From contig VBAT01000015.1 in NCBI GenBank assembly GCA_005884665.1, positions 35,924 to 99,923 on the forward strand: a stretch of 64,000 nt of DNA, read 5' to 3'. The DNA is from Bacteroidota bacterium (GTDB lineage Bacteria > Bacteroidota > Bacteroidia > Chitinophagales > Chitinophagaceae). The notes beneath the pieces are model-generated. The model was given only the letters and a program-made list of their open reading frames with translations. It ran no database searches and was not told the origin of the DNA. The number at the start of each line of letters is the position of its first letter. Within the stretch, counting starts at the first letter, position 1. A program made the translations under genes and the position numbers. This document shows positions 53,723-62,940 of the stretch, piece by piece.

Positions 53723-55411
53723 CTATTGTGCAATTGGCCCATTCAAAAAGCGACTGGCAACTTTTATCTCCGGTCTTGTCGATTGCGAATGTCCGGCAAT
53801 TTCTACCAATTGTTGAAAATACATTGCAGCTTTTTGAGTGTCGCCGGCCTTTTTTGCAGCTAAAGCAGCTCCATAAACTGCATTGAACCGTTTAGGATGC
53901 TTTTGCAAGTCCGCCTCATAGGCCTGTAAAGCTTCACCAGCCTTGTTCATTTGTAACAGCATGTCGCCCAGCAATTCTCTTGCGGGGACCACTTCACCCG
54001 GTGTTACAGGATGCTTTTCCGTTTTGTCTTCCATGTCTGCTGCAACTTGCATGAGCTCTTGTGCCTGGCTGGGCTTTCCTTCATTTAAAGCCAACCATGC
54101 TTCAGCGGTCTTGATCTGTATTGCTACCTGGTTAGCTTTATAACTGTCCTTTTGGCCAACTAATGTATCGTGAATTCGATTTAATTCTTTTAGTTCTTCC
54201 TTTGCTGAAGAGAGATTGCCGGTGTGTACAGAACCCATTAAACGGGTAAAGTGGACAATGGCCTCCTGCCAGGGATAATTGTTCCATGAAAAATGAATAG
54301 GAGTTGGTTGAAGACTGGCTGCTTCTTTCCACTTCCGGTTTTCCAGCAAATAACGCGAGGGAATAGCGGCAAAGGCATATGCTACTTTGAAATTGACAGG
54401 GGAGACTTCGGTAATAGTTTTCAAATAATCCCATTGTTTTTTTGCCGAATCATTTTCTCCTTTTTGCAGGTAGGCATACACCAGGTAGTCGAGACTGTGC
54501 AATTCTTCATCCCAATGTCCTTTTATTCCAGCCGTTTGAGCATAGCATTGAGCAGAAACTATCGATGCAATGTTTGATTCAATACATTCATCCCATAGCC
54601 CCAGGCGGGTAAAAATGTGTGATGGCATATGCAAAGCATGCGCTGATGAAGGAGCAACAGAAGCATATCTTCTAGCCGCAGCTAATCCCTCCGGCGCCAG
54701 TTCGGGGTAATCATAAGCGTGAATAAGATAATGCACAATGCCAGGATGGTTGGGTTGATCCAGGGAAAGAGAGTTTAAGATATCTCCCGCTTTTTTTTGT
54801 TTGCTGAAGGATTTATCATTCGGATCCGCCGCTGCACAGAGCGCTAAAGCGTAAAAGATAGCAGCTTCTTTATCTTCTGGATAGCTGGAGTAAACTTTTT
54901 CCATTCCTTTTTCAAAATTCCGGCAACGGGTGAGATGATCTATCGTTTCCCAATTTGTATAAAAAGAAGCAATGGCATCGATATAACCGGTTTCTCTTTC
55001 CGAGGTTTGAAGCGTTTGTGCTACCTGTAGCGCTTTTGTTCCTTTTTTGAGTTCTGCTTGAGTTGGCGGTGTCCATAACGCATGGAAATTGCACATGGCA
55101 ACACCCCAATATGCCATAGCGCAACCTGGTTGTTTGTCGATCACAGCTGCAAAAGCTTTCTCTGCCTCATCATATTCAAATGAGTGTAGCAAATTGATAG
55201 CAAGATTGAAATCTTCCTGTACTTCTTTGCCGCACGTAATTTTAAACTCAGCAGAACCAAATTGCTTACCTGAAGGACTGCAGGAAATAACGTGTCCTCG
55301 TTTGAGTTGGATGTCTCCGATCAGTTCTGCCGAAGGGGCGGTGCTTTTAGGCTTGCAACATAGAAGCAGAACCAATAGAATGAAAACAGGAAATAAAAGC
55401 TTCTTATTCAT
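53723..55411 (-). CDS. TPR-repeat lipoprotein
   Basis: 562 residues with a short lipoprotein signal (VLLLCC, lipid cysteine about 18-19). After a Cys-containing first domain (CGKEVQEDFNLAINLLHSF) come several tetratricopeptide-like helical repeats (YDEAEKAFAAVIDKQPG; GEALQAYEADLQKHPKRF). Such proteins often mediate protein contacts in the periplasm. Exact partner unknown. Confidence 0.8.
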   Translation of the reverse strand: MNKKLLFPVFILLVLLLCCKPKSTAPSAELIGDIQLKRGHVISCSPSGKQFGSAEFKITCGKEVQEDFNLAINLLHSFEYDEAEKAFAAVIDKQPGCAMAYWGVAMCNFHALWTPPTQAELKKGTKALQVAQTLQTSERETGYIDAIASFYTNWETIDHLTRCRNFEKGMEKVYSSYPEDKEAAIFYALALCAAADPNDKSFSKQKKAGDILNSLSLDQPNHPGIVHYLIHAYDYPELAPEGLAAARRYASVAPSSAHALHMPSHIFTRLGLWDECIESNIASIVSAQCYAQTAGIKGHWDEELHSLDYLVYAYLQKGENDSAKKQWDYLKTITEVSPVNFKVAYAFAAIPSRYLLENRKWKEAASLQPTPIHFSWNNYPWQEAIVHFTRLMGSVHTGNLSSAKEELKELNRIHDTLVGQKDSYKANQVAIQIKTAEAWLALNEGKPSQAQELMQVAADMEDKTEKHPVTPGEVVPARELLGDMLLQMNKAGEALQAYEADLQKHPKRFNAVYGAALAAKKAGDTQKAAMYFQQLVEIAGHSQSTRPEIKVASRFLNGPIAQ

Positions 55412-55569
55412 TGTCAGCAGTTGAGAGGAGTTGATATTACGAATTGCAAGAGTCGCATAAACGGTATTTAACAGCTTTGTTTTGGAAGATATAGTTATCG
55501 ATATCCTCCAGGCAGTCCCGCTTAAAGTGAGCCAGAAAAGCCCGTTAGAAAGCGGGTTTCTTCAAGTTC

Positions 55570-56229
55570 TTACCTGGTCAATTTGTATACAATTTTATTT
55601 TTATCGATTTTATAAAGACCATCCTTTCTAAGAGTTAGATTCAATTTTTCCATCTGATCGATATTTACATCAGTGGGAAATAGAAATAGTTCCGGTAAAT
55701 TCAAAAATATGTCCAGGGAATGTGAACCGACTTCAATTGGCGTGGCCTGCCCATATATTGAAGCCAATGTGGTTAAAATAATTCCTTTGAATTTATACCG
55801 GTTTATTTCCAGTTCTCCATTATCATTTGTCATACCATTACTGAATTGACTACTTGTATCAACTAGTTGGATGTTGAAATTATACGCTAAAGTCTGATCA
55901 TATCTGTCAAATAATTTGATAGTGATAACGGAGTCGTTTTTCTCAGTGATATTAGAGCGTCTTACTTCACGCAATGGCGGCATGCTATCAAAAGTCAGAT
56001 ATTTGAAGTCCACCACTCCATTCCGTAATATTTTATAACGCCCAAAAGAGATGTAAGCCGTTTCTTCGCATCCATGCTCTTTAAAAAAATACCCGGTATT
56101 GTCTAAAATAATACTAGCACCACATGGGAACCCGGAATTAATTTCCGAAAAATATTTCGCCCGTAACGACTGACAGTTGGCAGGAATGACGCAATTAGCA
56201 AAAAATATTATAGGTAAGACGTACTTCAT
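55570..56229 (-). CDS. Secreted protein of unknown function
   Basis: 219 residues from ATG 56229. A signal peptide (VIPANCQS) is followed by a beta-rich domain with ISFGRYKILRNG. The C-terminal half (about 135-190) may be carboxypeptidase-regulatory-like (FSNGMTNDNGELEINRYKFKG). The longer frame to 56322 overlaps the membrane-protein gene and is rejected. Last gene of a four-gene minus-strand cluster. Confidence 0.6.
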   Translation of the reverse strand: MKYVLPIIFFANCVIPANCQSLRAKYFSEINSGFPCGASIILDNTGYFFKEHGCEETAYISFGRYKILRNGVVDFKYLTFDSMPPLREVRRSNITEKNDSVITIKLFDRYDQTLAYNFNIQLVDTSSQFSNGMTNDNGELEINRYKFKGIILTTLASIYGQATPIEVGSHSLDIFLNLPELFLFPTDVNIDQMEKLNLTLRKDGLYKIDKNKIVYKLTR

Positions 56230-56248
56230 AGCCTGGTCAGTAGGAACT

Positions 56249-57076
56249 TCAATCAGCCTTTTGTTTGGCAAGATATCTTTTAGCAGCCCCGGCAATAGCA
56301 AAGGCAATTCCGCTATATGCAAGGGCTATCAAAGCGCTGGTAACTTCACTTCCAATATAATCAACTGGAGAAACTACAATCCTTGGTACATGGAGAATAA
56401 TAAACCACACAAAAATCATTGTGCCTAAAAGAATGACAGCTAGTCTGTATTTAATTCTAAAAAGAATTGCCAGTCCAGAGCCCAATAAAGCCGCACCACA
56501 AAAATAAATCCAGAACAAATGGTAGGGTACCCATGATGGCACATAGTCCGCTGCTTCCCTGGCAAATAGAAAATGATCGACGCCAAAACTGATGATCGTT
56601 AGCGAGAATAAAATAGTCCCGAGAGGTATTAGCTTCGCTAGAAGCCGGGTAATAGCGGTTTCTTTTTTTCCTGGAACGGATCCGGCAACGACAAATGCGC
56701 CACCGGATAATGCCAGTTCTTTTGCCGCATTTTCCCAATCCCCAAAATGCATATAATTGGGGCTAACCAACAATTCATAGGGGATAAAGTAAAATAAAAA
56801 TATCAATAGGAGTACAGTTCCTAGCAGGAGCGAAATTGATTTAGTTTTTTTGTCAACAACAATACATGTGCCCGCCAAAATAAGCAGAGTTCCAGAAATA
56901 ATCGCAGCTATTACAAGACCGGGAATCCAAAGATGGTTTGCTGGTATCAGCATATAAGGAAAATCATGATAATAAACGGCGAGAAATCCGATTCCAGCTA
57001 TAGCGATACCGTAGAAAATACGACCAACAAGCTGCCAGCTGCCAGCCGCATTCACCGGGAAACTATGGCTTTTCAA
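56249..57076 (-). CDS. Polytopic membrane protein, DoxX-like duplication
   Basis: 275 residues with about eight hydrophobic segments in two similar halves (GIAIAGIGFLAVYYHDF near the start; ITIISFGVDHFLF near residue 165), which suggests a duplicated DoxX-like unit. No catalytic motif. It overlaps the NTF2-like gene end by 14 bases. Confidence 0.65.
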   Translation of the reverse strand: MKSHSFPVNAAGSWQLVGRIFYGIAIAGIGFLAVYYHDFPYMLIPANHLWIPGLVIAAIISGTLLILAGTCIVVDKKTKSISLLLGTVLLLIFLFYFIPYELLVSPNYMHFGDWENAAKELALSGGAFVVAGSVPGKKETAITRLLAKLIPLGTILFSLTIISFGVDHFLFAREAADYVPSWVPYHLFWIYFCGAALLGSGLAILFRIKYRLAVILLGTMIFVWFIILHVPRIVVSPVDYIGSEVTSALIALAYSGIAFAIAGAAKRYLAKQKAD

Positions 57077-57416
57077 TTTCCATGTTTTTTATTAGGCCCC
57101 TCTCAATACTATAAATATGTCTCACCATACCGTCAAATAATACGGTTCCTTGCCGGTCCTTTACTATTTGATGGACTTCAACTTCTATTCGCCCGTCCTC
57201 TCTCTCCCTAATTCTAACTGGATCAACATTGGGGTCTAGCTCTTTCCATTGGCGTGTCCAATAGTCTCTTACTTTATCATGCCCGATCACGTAGCCACCT
57301 TCCCAACCATTTGCCCAATGCACGTCAGGATGCAGCATTGTCAGCACGGTGTCAATGTCACGCGAATTGAAAGAGTAATAGGCTTTCTCTATTAAGTCTT
57401 GATATTGTGTTGTCAT
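57063..57416 (-). CDS. NTF2/SnoaL-like small protein
   Basis: 117 residues with a cone-shaped SnoaL-type fold predicted from YYSFNSRDIDTVLTML, HWANGWEGGYVIG and the terminal HIYSIERGLIKNMEI. Members isomerise or bind small ligands. Substrate unknown. It overlaps the membrane-protein gene downstream. Confidence 0.75.
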   Translation of the reverse strand: MTTQYQDLIEKAYYSFNSRDIDTVLTMLHPDVHWANGWEGGYVIGHDKVRDYWTRQWKELDPNVDPVRIREREDGRIEVEVHQIVKDRQGTVLFDGMVRHIYSIERGLIKNMEIEKP

Positions 57417-57460
57417 ATTGATCTTACCTTTATGCCGTCAGAGCTGCAATGTTGACGCGG

Positions 57461-58231
57461 TTATTTGAGCAATGTATAGCTGTCCTCAAATTCTATCTGC
57501 CCCCGATAGTCGGGCAATGTCGTTCCCGCTTTAGATGTTGAGACAATTATGAGAGTATCTTTTTTAATAACTCCTTTAATTGTTCGATGAACTATTTCTT
57601 TTTTTGGATTTTCAACAAACTCAACATTGATGAGATTTGGAATGTCACCATTCTTTATATTAATCATGTTGTTTTGAGTCAAATAGCCATATCTTTTTTC
57701 TTTATAATCTAGCTGATATTCTATTTTAATTGCCGCAAGTTTGCTAAGGTTGGGTACACTCTTGAAGGGAATATCGAGAGTATTATCTGTTTTCAGGGTA
57801 AATATTTTTTCTGAATCTTCTAAATGGGCATTATAGTCATAGACGAATTTAATTTTTATGGCTTTATTTCTTAACTCTGAATTCTTATCTGTTTTAAAAC
57901 CAATAAGGAATGAAGGCCTTGAGTCTTTACAATAAGTCGATCTTGTATCGTTTTCAACTATTTCGTAATTGTCAGAAAAAAGCAAAGTGTCTTTCTCCTT
58001 TTTCCATGTCCCATTATAATGATGCCATGTGAAGCAGCTTATACTCTGTCTGCTCCAAAACTCAAAAGTAAAGTCGGAGCTTAATGTAATCTCATGAATC
58101 TTGGATGAATAAAAAGTGTCTTTAGCGAAGGCTGCTACAGGTTTGCCGTAGTTAGTGAAAGTTAAAGGGAACTTTTGTCCTGATGACTGTAGCGTGAAAA
58201 GAAGTAGTATTGCGATGCTTGACGATTTCAT
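57461..58231 (-). CDS. Secreted protein of unknown function
   Basis: 256 residues from ATG 58231. Signal peptide ending at SSGQ; mature beta-rich body with FTFEFWSRQSISCFTWHHYN and two Cys. No family recognised. A start at 58339 would add a non-signal segment. First gene of the minus-strand cluster that includes the NTF2-like gene 44 bases downstream. Confidence 0.55.
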   Translation of the reverse strand: MKSSSIAILLLFTLQSSGQKFPLTFTNYGKPVAAFAKDTFYSSKIHEITLSSDFTFEFWSRQSISCFTWHHYNGTWKKEKDTLLFSDNYEIVENDTRSTYCKDSRPSFLIGFKTDKNSELRNKAIKIKFVYDYNAHLEDSEKIFTLKTDNTLDIPFKSVPNLSKLAAIKIEYQLDYKEKRYGYLTQNNMINIKNGDIPNLINVEFVENPKKEIVHRTIKGVIKKDTLIIVSTSKAGTTLPDYRGQIEFEDSYTLLK

Positions 58232-58707
58232 ATTAAGGCATGAATCGTTTTCTATAAGATGCAAGAATAAACAATTTTGCACAAGGTTGCCGCTTAAGAT
58301 AAAGATATCGGGGCCCTGCTCACGCCCGCAACGGGACAATTGTGCTGTTTGCTGAGAGCAATCTTGATTCTGTTTCCTGCGACTAAACAGCTCCCCCGCA
58401 CTTCGTGCACCTCAGTCACATCCACCAATGGAGATGCCCGCGCAAAAATGACAAATCAGAAACTTAACCTGGAGATTGTTGGGTTCAAAGGGAAGAGCGG
58501 ATAAGGCCGTATCTAAAATAATATTTTCCGCCCACTCACGGCAGAACAATAAGCCAATATTTCTAAAATAAATCTTAGGGAAAGTACTGGCAAATCAGTT
58601 TTCTGCTCCTCCCTGGCGCGACTGTAAGTGACGTCAGAATCCTGTTGCCAATTTGAACCATCCTCTGATACTCTCGCCGGACTCCGAGATCAGAAAAATT
58701 TCAATTC
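58232..58707. other. Intergenic region between two minus-strand genes
   Basis: 476 bases without a recognised gene. An imperfect inverted repeat (CTGAT...ATCAG) near 58662-58694 follows the TPR gene end and may mark its 3' end. The promoter of the secreted-protein cluster should lie at the left side but no box stands out. Confidence 0.35.
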
Positions 58708-59970
58708 TCAATGATTCTTATCAACTTCCTTGAGTTTTGTTTCATATTCCGTAGCCTTCTCCTTCATGTTCTTTTGCTCGTAAATAGTAATTAGCAGATC
58801 GTAAGCTTCTTTCAGGTCAGACATGTCTTCCTTCTTTAATTTTCCCTGGGAGTCCAATAATTGTGCTGTCCTTTGAAAATAGGGAATGGCCAGATCGAAT
58901 TTATCGATAGCGGCGGCTTTCAGGTCTGCTTTTGCCTTTATGTTTTCTGGGGAAGTACCTATAAAAACTTTTGATTTGTTTAATATATCTACGCCCTTAT
59001 TATAATGAATTTGGCCCGCAAACAACTGCGCGTTTGAATAGTCCGGTTTTATCTGAATGACTTTGTTAATATGCAAAATAGCTTTTTCGATCAGGGCATC
59101 GCTGTTGGCAGGCCGTTTAGTCCCATCGATGTTATACCCAGCCTGGTATAACTCTACCGCGTAGTTGTACCGGTATAAATGATTCGCCGGTTCAGCCATA
59201 ATCGTCTTCTCATACAGTGCGAACAACGCATCCTGGTCTCCTTTCTCTCTTGTCATGTCAAGCTCGAGGCTGGTCCAAAAAGGGTCACCGGGGTACACTT
59301 CTTTGCCGATCAGGAGATAGCGATTTGCCAACGACGCCTGTTTAGCTTCAAAGTAATAATTCGCTACCCATTTATAGATATCAACAAAATTTTCTCCTTT
59401 TACTTTAGCCTCTAACAATTGGCTATAATATCTCACCGCATCGCTTACGCGATTCAATTTTTCTGCGGCAACGCCCGCATACAGTACCGAGTTTGTATCC
59501 AGCTTCAAATTGATCCATCCCCTTTCCGTCATGAGAGAGCTGACCTTAATAGCATTGTTGAATTGCTCGTAAGCTTTAGCATATTGTTGAGAATTAAAAC
59601 TAGTGGCCCCTTCCTGGTAAAATCCGGTATAAATATCGTTGATGGGCTGGTAGGCATCGATCTGCAGGGCGATTAACATGTTATCGTCTATCGCAATATA
59701 TTTTTTAAAAGCATCAAATGCGACCATCCTTGCCGCCGGAAACTGCTTGTACATAAGAGGATCATTGGCGATCGCAACATACACTTTTGTTTTGGTGTAC
59801 CAGGCATCAGGACTTTTTTGATTCGCCACAGTTTTCATCGCTTCATCGATAAGCTGTTTAGCTTTCGGTAGTCTATGGGCGTGTAGACTCTCATTAGCTT
59901 TTGCCACCTGTGCAAACAATGTTGCCGTGGACCATATACAAATTAGCAGAAGAATAATAATTCGTCTCAT
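58708..59970 (-). CDS. TPR-repeat secreted protein
   Basis: 420 residues with a signal peptide (STATLFAQ). The mature protein is helical with several TPR-like units (AKAYEQFNNAIKVSSLM; YSNAQLFAGQIHYNKGVDI). A Bacteroidota-typical TPR exoprotein; its partner is unknown. It is divergent from a small plus-strand gene. Confidence 0.8.
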   Translation of the reverse strand: MRRIIILLLICIWSTATLFAQVAKANESLHAHRLPKAKQLIDEAMKTVANQKSPDAWYTKTKVYVAIANDPLMYKQFPAARMVAFDAFKKYIAIDDNMLIALQIDAYQPINDIYTGFYQEGATSFNSQQYAKAYEQFNNAIKVSSLMTERGWINLKLDTNSVLYAGVAAEKLNRVSDAVRYYSQLLEAKVKGENFVDIYKWVANYYFEAKQASLANRYLLIGKEVYPGDPFWTSLELDMTREKGDQDALFALYEKTIMAEPANHLYRYNYAVELYQAGYNIDGTKRPANSDALIEKAILHINKVIQIKPDYSNAQLFAGQIHYNKGVDILNKSKVFIGTSPENIKAKADLKAAAIDKFDLAIPYFQRTAQLLDSQGKLKKEDMSDLKEAYDLLITIYEQKNMKEKATEYETKLKEVDKNH

Positions 59971-60213
59971 GATGGTGGTTTTTAAAATGTATAACTAATT
60001 GAACAAGATACGATTTATTGATGGATGCGGATCCGATGACCAACAATCCAATATCCGGCAATCAAGCATTCAAACATTCAGCGTTCTTTTTAATGGGGTA
60101 TAAACAACCCATGAACATATGACCTGCTGTAGAATTTTTTACTGTGTCATCGACTCAATTCCATCGTTACAGGGGCAACTTGTTATTGCACAAAATTTGA
60201 TACTTCAGCGATC

Positions 60214-60480
60214 ATGTTCCTCACGAACCCAACCATAACAGAGCTAAAGCAACTTGACCTGGCCATATTGATGGGCATGCTATCCCAACAAACCGAAGAT
60301 TATATACAACTTTTCAAAGAAAACGGGTTTACCGCACGCACACTGGCAGCACGAGAGCTGCTTCATAATATCCAGGATGTAATAGAGTTTAAACGAGTTT
60401 CCGAAAGATTATCGGCTAACAGGAAGGAGATCATTCCATCCGGGCCGGACTTTGTTCAGGGAGATCAAAAGCTGGTTTGA
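60214..60480 (+). CDS. Small protein of unknown function
   Basis: 88 residues, mostly helical, no signal peptide, no Cys. LAILMGMLSQQTEDYIQLF and FTARTLAARELLHNIQDVI suggest a two-helix cytoplasmic protein. Not recognised; probably lineage-specific. Confidence 0.55.
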   Translation: MFLTNPTITELKQLDLAILMGMLSQQTEDYIQLFKENGFTARTLAARELLHNIQDVIEFKRVSERLSANRKEIIPSGPDFVQGDQKLV

Positions 60481-60522
60481 TTTGAAATGGAGAAAGCTCC
60501 AAGCGCCAGAACGATGCCGGAC

Positions 60523-60554
60523 AATTTTCAAATTTTCAAATCCCCAAATTTTCA
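60523..60554. repeat. Short AT-rich tandem repeat
   Basis: AATTTTCA at 60523-60530, 60531-60538 and again at 60547-60554, in the gap upstream of gap. Low-complexity repeat with no evident function. Confidence 0.5.
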
Positions 60555-60684
60555 AACTGGAATTAAAGAACTGATTTTCACTAGCATATCATCAGGTTGC
60601 CATGCGTAATGAAGATTCATGTCTATAGCAATACCATTTACTGCAATGGCTATTTTACCCAAATCTGATACAGTCAAACACCGG

Positions 60685-60692
60685 TAGTTTTC
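60685..60692 (+). promoter_or_regulatory. Possible -7 box of gap
   Basis: TAGTTTTC matches the TAnnTTTG box in 7 of 8 positions, 37 bases before the gap start. The -33 partner is unclear. Confidence 0.3.
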
Positions 60693-60728
60693 ATAACTTC
60701 GCTGCTCAAAAAAATAAATCTAATTCAA

Positions 60729-61742
60729 ATGAGCACAGTTAAAGTCGCTATCAATGGATTTGGACGTATAGGTCGTCTTGTTTACCGCCAGATATATAAA
60801 AAAGAGGGCATTGATGTGGTAGCCATCAATGATCTCACCAGCCCCAAAGTGCTGGCACACCTTCTCAAATATGATAGCGCACAAGGTCGCTTTGACGCCG
60901 ATGTAAAAGCTACAGAAGATTCAATTATTGTAAATGGCGATACCGTCAAAATATATGCACAAAAAGACCCGGCCCAGATTCCCTGGAAGGATCATCAGGT
61001 AGATGTAGTGCTGGAATGTACCGGTTTCTTTACCGATAAGACCAAAGCCGAAGCTCACCTCAAAGCAGGAGCCAGGAAAGTCGTGATTAGTGCTCCGGCT
61101 ACCGGCGACTTGAAAACGATCGTTTTTAATGTAAATCATAACCTTCTCGATGGAAGTGAAACGATCATCAGTTGTGCAAGTTGCACTACAAACTGTTTGG
61201 CCCCGATGGCACAGGTGCTGGATGAAAAATGGGGAATTGTGAATGCGCTGATGACAACAGTACATGCCTATACAAACGATCAAAATACACAGGATGCTCC
61301 TCACCCGAAAGGGGATCTTCGCCGGGCAAGAGCTGCCGCGCAAAATATCGTTCCCAACAGTACAGGTGCAGCCAAAGCCATCGGTCTCGTACTACCGAGT
61401 CTTAAAGGCAAAATGGACGGAAGCGCGCAACGTGTTCCTACTCTGACTGGTTCACTGACCGAAGTGACCTCCGTGCTTGGAAAAAAAGTTACGGTAGAAG
61501 AAGTGAACGCAGCCATGAAAGCGGCCAGCAACGAAAGCTATGGTTATAACGAAGACGAAATCGTGAGCAGCGATATCATCGGTATAACCTATGGTTCATT
61601 GTTCGATGCTACACAGACAAGGGTACAGACAGTCGGCGACGTTCAGTTGGTGAGAACAGTAAGCTGGTATGACAATGAAATGAGTTATGTAAGTCAGCTC
61701 GTGCGAACAGTGAATTATTTTGCAAAACTGATCAGCAAATAA
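60729..61742 (+). CDS. gap: Glyceraldehyde-3-phosphate dehydrogenase, type I
   Basis: 337 residues. NAD-binding [13 protein letters not shown] at the N-terminus; catalytic [11 protein letters not shown] (active Cys about residue 153), histidine in [11 protein letters not shown], and C-terminal [15 protein letters not shown]. It interconverts glyceraldehyde-3-phosphate and 1,3-bisphosphoglycerate. pgk lies downstream but separated by a terminator and a radical SAM gene. Confidence 0.97.
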   Translation: MSTVKVAINGFGRIGRLVYRQIYKKEGIDVVAINDLTSPKVLAHLLKYDSAQGRFDADVKATEDSIIVNGDTVKIYAQKDPAQIPWKDHQVDVVLECTGFFTDKTKAEAHLKAGARKVVISAPATGDLKTIVFNVNHNLLDGSETIISCASCTTNCLAPMAQVLDEKWGIVNALMTTVHAYTNDQNTQDAPHPKGDLRRARAAAQNIVPNSTGAAKAIGLVLPSLKGKMDGSAQRVPTLTGSLTEVTSVLGKKVTVEEVNAAMKAASNESYGYNEDEIVSSDIIGITYGSLFDATQTRVQTVGDVQLVRTVSWYDNEMSYVSQLVRTVNYFAKLISK

Positions 61743-61756
61743 TCGCATCAAAATCT

Positions 61757-61791
61757 TGCAAAAGCCTGACCTTTGCGGCCAGGCTTTTGCA
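61757..61791 (+). terminator. Hairpin terminator after gap
   Basis: TGCAAAAGCCTG (61757-61768) pairs perfectly with CAGGCTTTTGCA (61780-61791), a 12-bp stem with an 11-base loop; the right arm includes TTTT. It lies 14 bases after the gap stop and 21 before the next ATG, so gap can form a short transcript by itself. A TTG start at 61756 sits in the stem and is rejected. Confidence 0.75.
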
Positions 61792-61812
61792 TTTCCAGGA
61801 GAGATCATTTTA

Positions 61813-62919
61813 ATGTCGTATAAACTCAATAAACGCAGGATACAGAAAATCATCAACCGAGTTAAAAAGCTGCCCGGGGGTATTAATTTTTTCCGTTATA
61901 CCCGGAATAAGATCCATGGATTCTACCTGAAATCGATCGGGAGCACAAAAGTGCCCTATCCTTCTTCCATCATGCTGGAAGTAACCAATCATTGCAATCT
62001 CGGTTGCATCACCTGTCCCCGGGAATACGGTTTTGGGCAGGCGATGGCAAAAGGAACCATCGACATCGACCGTATGAAAAAAGTTGTGGATGAGGTGGGA
62101 CCTTACATTGACTCAATCGGGCTGACCGGTTTAGGGGAGACCCTGCTTTATAAGAAACTGGAAGAGATCCTGCAATATATCAAGAGCAGGAACAAAGGGA
62201 TTCAAACCTTTATCTCGACCAACGCACATATACCTGGAGCAGAACAATACGTGGAGCGCCTTGCACCGTTTCTCGATACTGTCCAGATTTCCATCGATGG
62301 TATCGGCAAAACTTACGAGACCGTCAGGCTGAAAAGCGATTATAGTTTCTTTTTGGAAACAACAAAGAAGCTGGTTGAGGTTTGCAGGGAGAAGAAAGTC
62401 TCTGTCATGTTCAATTTCGTGGCTGTAAAGGAAAATTATAAGCAGATGAAGGAAGTGGTAAGGCTGGCCATCGAGCTGGGAGTGCCTTTTGTAAATATTA
62501 CCCCGGTGAATGTAGGCAGCATCACCTCGGTGACTACGGACTACTACCATTTATTTTACGGCGAAGACTTTAAGAGCGAATTGAAACAGGCGTTTGAACT
62601 TTCGAAGCAGTCAGGCATTACCGAGCTCAGTATATGGGACGTGAAGAAAAAAAATGAATTCAAAAAATGTCACCTCCCATGGAATCATTTTTATATCAGC
62701 TGGGATGGATATATGACGCCGTGCTGCGCCAAACCTTTTCCGAAGGAACTCAATTTTGGTAATGTGTTTGAAACTTCTCTCATGCAATGTCTCAATAGTA
62801 AAGAATACAGGCAATTCAGGGAGATGTGGTATAAAAACGAAACACCCGAGTTTTGCAAAAAATGTCATGTGGTGGACCTGGAACCTATTGAACTGGATTT
62901 TGACATAGCTTTGAATTAA
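61813..62919 (+). CDS. Radical SAM/SPASM-domain protein
   Basis: 368 residues from ATG 61813. Radical SAM motif CNLGCITC (CxxxCxxC) follows SIMLEVTNH; the barrel has GLTGLGETLLY. C-terminal SPASM/twitch cysteines: WDGYMTPCCAK, then FCKKC. Such enzymes modify peptides or small substrates with auxiliary Fe-S clusters. It sits between gap and pgk with 21 bases before pgk. No precursor peptide gene is visible nearby. Confidence 0.88.
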   Translation: MSYKLNKRRIQKIINRVKKLPGGINFFRYTRNKIHGFYLKSIGSTKVPYPSSIMLEVTNHCNLGCITCPREYGFGQAMAKGTIDIDRMKKVVDEVGPYIDSIGLTGLGETLLYKKLEEILQYIKSRNKGIQTFISTNAHIPGAEQYVERLAPFLDTVQISIDGIGKTYETVRLKSDYSFFLETTKKLVEVCREKKVSVMFNFVAVKENYKQMKEVVRLAIELGVPFVNITPVNVGSITSVTTDYYHLFYGEDFKSELKQAFELSKQSGITELSIWDVKKKNEFKKCHLPWNHFYISWDGYMTPCCAKPFPKELNFGNVFETSLMQCLNSKEYRQFREMWYKNETPEFCKKCHVVDLEPIELDFDIALN

Positions 62920-62940
62920 ATCATTTTTCAAGTTTTGGTT

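Noticed and set aside
60523..60554. AATTTTCA repeats as a functional repeat array
   Set aside because: Three short low-complexity units without an associated gene.
61756..61812. TTG start for the radical SAM protein
   Set aside because: It lies within the gap terminator stem; the ATG at 61813 fits the conserved N-terminus.
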